Source: DASQHM01 sp035632095 (lineage in GTDB: Bacteria > Pseudomonadota > Alphaproteobacteria > Ferrovibrionales > Ferrovibrionaceae). Taken from it: a stretch of DNA of 9,707 bases. Positions 4,347 to 9,707 of this stretch are shown piece after piece. Each line of letters begins with the position of its first letter. Positions within the stretch are counted from its first letter, which is position 1. Made by a program: the position numbers and the translations under genes. The notes under the pieces were generated by a model. That model saw only the letters and a list, made by a program, of their open reading frames with translations. It had not been told where the DNA came from and did not search any database. The stretch lies in contig DASQHM010000015.1 of the NCBI GenBank assembly GCA_035632095.1, positions 1 through 9,707 of the forward strand, in the 5' to 3' direction.

Positions 4347-7189
4347 AGCGGTTTGGCCAGCGCGCTGCGCAGATACGTCTTCAGGTATTGGCCGGTGTAG
4401 CTCTGCGGCACCAGCGCCACGTCCTCGGGCGTGCCCGCCGCGACGATGCGTCCGCCGCCGTCGCCGCCTTCCGGCCCGAGATCGATGATCCAATCGGCGG
4501 TCTTGATGACTTCGAGATTGTGCTCGATCACCAGCACCGTGTTGCCCGAGTTGACCAGGGCGTGCAGCACTTCGAGCAGCTTGCGCACGTCCTCGAAATG
4601 CAGGCCCGTGGTCGGTTCGTCGAGGATGTAGAGCGTCCGTCCCGTGGCGCGCCGCGACAGCTCCTTCGCGAGCTTCACGCGTTGCGCCTCGCCGCCGGAC
4701 AAGGTTGTCGCCGGCTGGCCGACCTTGATGTAGCCGAGGCCGACTTCCTGCAGCATGTTCAACTTCTCGCGCACCGCCGGCACCGCCTTGAAGAAATCGG
4801 CTCCGTCATCCACGGTCATATCGAGCACGTCGGCGATGGACTTGTCCTTGAACGTGATCTCCAAGGTCTCGCGATTGTAACGCTTGCCCTTGCAGACGTC
4901 GCATTGCACGTAGATGTCCGGCAGGAAGTGCATCTCGATCTTGATCAGGCCGTCGCCCTGGCAGGCTTCGCAGCGCCCGCCCTTGACGTTGAAGGAGAAG
5001 CGCCCCGGCTTGTAGCCGCGCGCCTCGGCCTCGGGCAATCCGGCGAACCACTCGCGGATCGGTCCGAACGCACCCGTATATGTCGCCGGGTTGGAACGCG
5101 GCGTGCGGCCGATGGGCGACTGGTCGATGTCGACGATCTTGTCGAGATGCTCCAGCCCGTCGATGCGCTCGTGCGCGCCGGGATGCTCGCGCGCGCCGTT
5201 GAGCCGGCGCGCGATGGCCTTGTACAGCGTCTCGACGATCAGCGTCGATTTGCCGCCGCCCGAGACGCCGGTGACGCAGGTCAGCGTCCCGATGGGGATC
5301 GTCGCCGTGACGTTGCGCAGATTGTTGGCCTTGGCGCCGACGACGCTGACGGTGCGGCCGTGGCTGGCCTCGCGCCGGCGCGACGGGATCGGAATCTGCT
5401 TCATGCGCGTAAGGTACTGGCCGGTCAGCGAGTTCGGCGCCGCCATGATCGCTTCCGGCGGACCTTGGGCGATGATCTCGCCGCCGTGCACGCCGGCCGC
5501 CGGTCCCATGTCGATCACGTAGTCGGCGGCGCGGATGGCTTCCTCATCGTGCTCGACCACAATGACCGTATTGCCGAGATCGCGCAGGCGCTCGAGGGTC
5601 TTCAACAGGCGGGCGTTGTCGCGCTGATGCAACCCGATCGACGGCTCGTCGAGCACGTAGAGCACGCCCGTTAGCCCGGAACCGATCTGCGAGGCGAGGC
5701 GGATGCGTTGACTCTCGCCGCCGGACAGCGTGCCGGAATTCCGCGACATCGTGAGGTATTCGAGGCCGACGTTGACCAGGAACCCCAGGCGTTCGTTGAT
5801 CTCCTTGAGGATGCGCGCCGCGATTTCGCGATGCTTCGCCGAGAGCTTCTTCGGCAGGGCCTCGAACCAGCGCGAAGCTTCGAGGATGGAGAACTCGGCG
5901 ACTTCGCCGATGTGCTTGCGGTCGATCTTCACCGCGAGCGATTCCGGCTTCAGCCGGTAGCCGTTGCACGCCTCGCATTTGGTGGCGCTTTGATAACGTT
6001 CGAGCTCTTCGCGGATCCACGAGGAATCCGTCTCGCGCCAGCGCCGCTCCATGTTGGGGATCACGCCTTCGAACGGCTTGCGGGTCGTGTAGGTGCGCAA
6101 GCCGTCGTCGAAGGACATGGACACGTCCTGATCGCCGCTGCCGTAGAGAATGATCTTGCGGATCTTCGGGTCGAGCTCGCTCCAGGGCTTGGTGGTCGAG
6201 AACTTGAATTGCCGCGCCAGGCTGTCGAGGGTTTGCTGATAGTAGGGTGAGGTGGACTTGGCCCAAGGCGCGATCGCGCCCTCGCGCAAGGTGAGCCGCT
6301 CGTCCGGCACCACCAATTCCGCATCGAACACCAGCTTGACGCCGAGACCGTCGCAGGTCGGGCAGGCGCCGTGCGGCGCGTTGAACGAAAATATCCGCGG
6401 CTCGATCTCGTCGATCGTGAAGCCCGACACGGGACAGGCGAAACGGGCCGAGAAGATCGTCTTCTCGCCAGTGTCGGCGTTCTCCGCATGGACGATTCCG
6501 TCCGCCAGCGCCAGCGCCGTCTCCAGGCTGTCGGCAAGGCGCGATTCGATGCCGGCGCGGATCACCAGGCGGTCCACCACAACATCGATGTCGTGCTTCA
6601 GCTTCTTGTTCAACGCCGGCACGTCGCCGATCTCGTAGAGCTTTCCGTCGACGCGCACGCGCTGGAAGCCGCGCTTCTGCAGATCGGCGAATTCCTTGCG
6701 GTACTCGCCCTTGCGGCCGCGGATCATCGGCGCCATCAGGTAGAGCCGCGTTCCCTCCGCCATGGCCATGATCCGGTCGACCATCTGCGACACGGTCTGG
6801 CTCTCGATCGGCAGGCCGGTCGCCGGTGAATAGGGAATGCCGATGCGCGCATAGAGGAGGCGCAGGTAGTCGTAGATTTCCGTGACCGTGCCGACCGTCG
6901 AGCGTGGATTGCGCGAGGTGGTCTTCTGTTCGATGGAGATGGCGGGAGAAAGCCCGTCGATGTGATCGACATCGGGCTTTTGCATCAATTCCAGGAATTG
7001 CCGCGCATAGGCCGACAGCGACTCCACATAACGCCGCTGGCCTTCGGCATATATGGTGTCGAAGGCGAGGGACGACTTGCCCGAACCCGAAAGGCCCGTG
7101 AGCACCACGAGCTGGTCGCGCGGAATGTCCACGTCGATGTTTTTCAGGTTGTGTTCGCGGGCGCCGCGAACGGAAATGGTCTTGTTCAT
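4328..7189 (-). CDS. uvrA: UvrABC excinuclease subunit UvrA
   Basis: UvrA is the damage-scanning ATPase of nucleotide excision repair; it dimerises and loads UvrB at bulky lesions. The 953-residue protein has the usual tandem ABC layout. The N-terminal half has Walker A GLSGSGKSS (32-40), signature LSGGESQR (488-495) and Walker B LYVLDEP (510-516). The C-terminal half has Walker A GVSGGGKST (641-649), signature LSGGEAQR (830-837) and Walker B LYILDEP (853-859). The zinc module important for DNA contact is intact (C740, C743, C763, C766), as is C405/C408. In the first module the expected CPxCG is CPVSG, so S255 replaces a cysteine while C252, C276 and C279 remain. The ATG at 7189 begins the standard N-terminus (MNKTISVRGAREHNLKNI). 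It is divergent from ssb and coupled to trmFO by ATGA. No canonical alphaproteobacterial SOS box was found upstream. Confidence 0.98.
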   Translation of the reverse strand: MNKTISVRGAREHNLKNIDVDIPRDQLVVLTGLSGSGKSSLAFDTIYAEGQRRYVESLSAYARQFLELMQKPDVDHIDGLSPAISIEQKTTSRNPRSTVGTVTEIYDYLRLLYARIGIPYSPATGLPIESQTVSQMVDRIMAMAEGTRLYLMAPMIRGRKGEYRKEFADLQKRGFQRVRVDGKLYEIGDVPALNKKLKHDIDVVVDRLVIRAGIESRLADSLETALALADGIVHAENADTGEKTIFSARFACPVSGFTIDEIEPRIFSFNAPHGACPTCDGLGVKLVFDAELVVPDERLTLREGAIAPWAKSTSPYYQQTLDSLARQFKFSTTKPWSELDPKIRKIILYGSGDQDVSMSFDDGLRTYTTRKPFEGVIPNMERRWRETDSSWIREELERYQSATKCEACNGYRLKPESLAVKIDRKHIGEVAEFSILEASRWFEALPKKLSAKHREIAARILKEINERLGFLVNVGLEYLTMSRNSGTLSGGESQRIRLASQIGSGLTGVLYVLDEPSIGLHQRDNARLLKTLERLRDLGNTVIVVEHDEEAIRAADYVIDMGPAAGVHGGEIIAQGPPEAIMAAPNSLTGQYLTRMKQIPIPSRRREASHGRTVSVVGAKANNLRNVTATIPIGTLTCVTGVSGGGKSTLIVETLYKAIARRLNGAREHPGAHERIDGLEHLDKIVDIDQSPIGRTPRSNPATYTGAFGPIREWFAGLPEAEARGYKPGRFSFNVKGGRCEACQGDGLIKIEMHFLPDIYVQCDVCKGKRYNRETLEITFKDKSIADVLDMTVDDGADFFKAVPAVREKLNMLQEVGLGYIKVGQPATTLSGGEAQRVKLAKELSRRATGRTLYILDEPTTGLHFEDVRKLLEVLHALVNSGNTVLVIEHNLEVIKTADWIIDLGPEGGDGGGRIVAAGTPEDVALVPQSYTGQYLKTYLRSALAKPLRLKRA
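7153..7171 (-). repeat. Perfect inverted repeat at the 5' end of the uvrA coding sequence
   Basis: On the minus strand an 8-bp stem GTTCGCGG with a 3-base loop is followed by CCGCGAAC. It covers coding positions +19 to +37 of uvrA, within the conserved VRGAREH codons. A hairpin here in the mRNA could slow initiation. The protein sequence itself constrains much of it, so regulation is only a possibility. Confidence 0.45.
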
Positions 7190-7355
7190 GATCGGGCGGA
7201 CAATGCTTTCGGGGGCTCGCGGCGATGCACAAACAGCGCGCGCGGGCGCCGCATTATGGAGTATACGGGGCGATGGAAGTAGCGGGGCATTTGCGCCTAT
7301 AGTGCCCTATTCGTTCTCATCGCTCCAAGCAACAAACCAATCAGGGCGGCACTCC
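7190..7355. promoter_or_regulatory. uvrA/ssb divergent promoter region
   Basis: This 166-bp gap must hold the promoters of both divergent genes. For ssb, TATAGT at 7298-7303 is a good -10, but no matching -35 is obvious. For uvrA, TATACT on the minus strand (7265-7260) is a possible -10, again without a good -35. I scanned for the alphaproteobacterial LexA box (GTTC-N7-GTTC) and found only one isolated GTTC half at 7313-7316. An E. coli-type CTG-N10-CAG box is not evident either. A weak Shine-Dalgarno (AGGG, 7343-7346) precedes the ssb ATG by 9 nt. Confidence 0.4.
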
Positions 7356-7877
7356 ATGGCAGGCAGCGTCAACAAGGTGATTCTCATCGGAAATCTGGGC
7401 CGCGACCCCGAGGTGCGCACGACCCAGGACGGTACCCAGGTGGCGAACCTGTCCGTGGCTACCTCCGAATCGTGGCGCGACCGCGCCACCGGCGAGCGCC
7501 GCGAGCGGACCGAATGGCACCGCGTGGTGATCTTCAACGAGAATCTGGTGAAGATCGCGAGCCAATACTTGAAGAAAGGCTCGAAAGTCTATTTGGAGGG
7601 CCAGCTCCAGACCCGCAAGTGGACCGACCAATCCGGCCAGGAAAAGTACACCACCGAAGTGGTGCTGGCGCGCTTCCGGGGCGAGCTGACGATGCTCGAC
7701 GGACGCGGCGGCAGCGGCGAAGGCATGGGAAGCGACGAGGAGGGCTCGTCCGGCGGTGCGTCCGGAAGCCGCCAGAGTGCCTCCCGCAGCGGTTCGGGGG
7801 CCGGATTCGGGGGCCGCGGCGTGCCGCCCGGCGGCGGCTCCAAGGGCGCCGATCTCGACGACGAAATCCCGTTCTGA
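7356..7877 (+). CDS. ssb: Single-stranded DNA-binding protein SSB
   Basis: SSB coats single-stranded DNA as a tetramer during replication, recombination and repair, and recruits partner proteins through its C-terminal tip. The 173-residue protein has an OB-fold (about 1-112) beginning MAGSVNKVILIGNLGRDPEV, with aromatic DNA-stacking residues at W40, W54, F60 and W89, matching the E. coli W40/W54/F60/W88 set. A Gly/Ser-rich disordered linker (about 117-165) leads to the acidic tip DLDDEIPF, the standard protein-interaction tail. The frame remains open far upstream (to 7053, antisense to uvrA), but the conserved N-terminus starts exactly at the ATG at 7356, so that is the start. The gene is divergent from uvrA, with gyrA downstream after 258 bp. 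All key features are intact. Confidence 0.97.
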   Translation: MAGSVNKVILIGNLGRDPEVRTTQDGTQVANLSVATSESWRDRATGERRERTEWHRVVIFNENLVKIASQYLKKGSKVYLEGQLQTRKWTDQSGQEKYTTEVVLARFRGELTMLDGRGGSGEGMGSDEEGSSGGASGSRQSASRSGSGAGFGGRGVPPGGGSKGADLDDEIPF

Positions 7878-7937
7878 CGGCAATTGCGAAGACGCCGTTC
7901 TCGTCATCTCTAAGTCTCTGTAGTCAAAAGGTTTATA

Positions 7938-7971
7938 GGGCCGCGAAAAATCGCGCCCATAGGCCGATTTT
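7938..7971 (+). terminator. Possible terminator of ssb
   Basis: About 60 bp after the ssb stop, GGGC-(C)-GCGA (7938-7946) pairs with TCGCGCCC (7951-7958): 8 bp with one bulged C and an AAAA loop. The T-tract is not immediate; TTTT occurs at 7968-7971 and again at 7979-7982. The stem is good but the tail is weak, so termination is plausible rather than certain. Confidence 0.4.
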
Positions 7972-8038
7972 CAGGTCGTTTTCCGCACCGCAAAACGTTG
8001 AGGCAGGGGTATTATTTTGCTAAGTAAGACACCTGTTT

Positions 8039-8095
8039 CGGCTCCCCGAGCGCCGCGGGCCCCAGTGATGGTCCGGCGCCCAAATGGGGGAGCCG
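8039..8095 (+). promoter_or_regulatory. Large hairpin in the gyrA leader
   Basis: An outer perfect 9-bp stem pairs CGGCTCCCC (8039-8047) with GGGGAGCCG (8087-8095). Inside it, GCGCCG (8050-8055) pairs with CGGCGC (8074-8079), and GGCC (8058-8061) pairs with GGUC (8070-8073) through one G.U, closing an 8-nt loop. The structure ends 40 nt before the gyrA start and has no T-tract after it, so it does not look like an ordinary terminator. A competing 5-bp hairpin (GCCGC 8092-8096 with GCGGC 8106-8110) would break the outer stem. A leader regulatory role is inference. The rest of 7878-8135 holds no gene that I can support. Confidence 0.5.
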
Positions 8096-8114
8096 CGCCC
8101 CTCTTGCGGCAGGC

Positions 8115-8128
8115 CCTTTCGCGGAAGG
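8115..8128 (+). promoter_or_regulatory. gyrA ribosome binding site inside a small hairpin
   Basis: GGAAGG (8123-8128) lies 7 nt before the TTG at 8136 and decides this start. CCTT (8115-8118) can pair with AAGG (8125-8128), plus a T.G pair, so the Shine-Dalgarno could be partly masked by a short hairpin of marginal strength. Confidence 0.6.
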
Positions 8129-8135
8129 TCAGCGT

Positions 8136-9707
<1,572 letters not shown>

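Noticed and set aside
3072..4400. 442-codon plus-strand frame opposite trmFO
   Set aside because: It is antisense to a complete trmFO and has no recognisable motifs.
4332..4493. Upstream extension of trmFO to an earlier ATG at 4493
   Set aside because: The extra 54 residues are Arg-rich, lie wholly inside uvrA, and the FAD-binding motif sits correctly only from the ATG at 4331.
5544..7232. 562-codon minus-strand frame overlapping uvrA
   Set aside because: It is a shifted-frame shadow of UvrA with Arg/His-rich composition and no domain.
7313..7327. Possible LexA box GTTC-N7-GTTC before ssb
   Set aside because: Only the left half matches; the right half reads TCCA.
7053..7355. Longer SSB starting upstream inside uvrA
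   Set aside because: The added residues do not belong to SSB; the canonical N-terminus MAGSVNKVILIGNLG starts at 7356.
8039..8102. Intrinsic terminator upstream of gyrA
   Set aside because: The stem is strong but is followed by GC-rich sequence with no T-tract; a leader structure is the more cautious reading.

Overview
The window is a GC-rich stretch of chromosomal housekeeping DNA. It most likely comes from an alphaproteobacterium, possibly near Rhodospirillales or Rhizobiales. The evidence is the alphaproteobacterial flavour of UvrA, GyrA and SecF, the use of TrmFO, the uvrA/ssb/gyrA order, and a secF gene followed by an Mth938-domain gene. I see no mobile elements, CRISPR arrays, tRNA or rRNA genes, and no obviously foreign island.

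Layout. (1) Bases 2-919 hold the 3' part of secF (+). A Mth938/NDUFAF3-family gene (964-1341, +) follows closely behind a good ribosome binding site. (2) A convergent terminator hairpin (1354-1379) separates these from a small five-helix membrane protein on the minus strand (1404-1982), which resembles part of the membrane domain of PuuD-type urate hydroxylases. (3) Divergent from it is a squalene/phytoene-synthase-family gene (2117-2971, +). Its canonical Asp-rich catalytic motifs are gone, which points to the NDUFAF6-like, probably non-enzymatic branch. (4) On the minus strand, uvrA (7189-4328) and trmFO (4331-2976) form a translationally coupled pair with an ATGA overlap. trmFO ends only 4 bp from the convergent phytoene-synthase-family gene. 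(5) ssb (7356-7877, +) diverges from uvrA, as in many proteobacteria. (6) A 258-bp gap with several strong hairpins leads to gyrA (8136 onward, +), which starts at TTG and runs off the right edge.

How the genes relate. SecF (membrane protein export) sits beside homologues of two mitochondrial complex I assembly factors, NDUFAF3 and NDUFAF6. This suggests a membrane-complex assembly neighbourhood. uvrA, ssb and gyrA belong to DNA repair, replication and topology; trmFO modifies tRNA.

I do not see a wholly new system. The points most worth a second look are the structured gyrA leader, the Gln at the GyrA quinolone-contact position, the catalytically stripped phytoene-synthase homologue beside the NDUFAF3 homologue, the stand-alone PuuD-like membrane protein, and the trmFO start codon held between two perfect inverted repeats.
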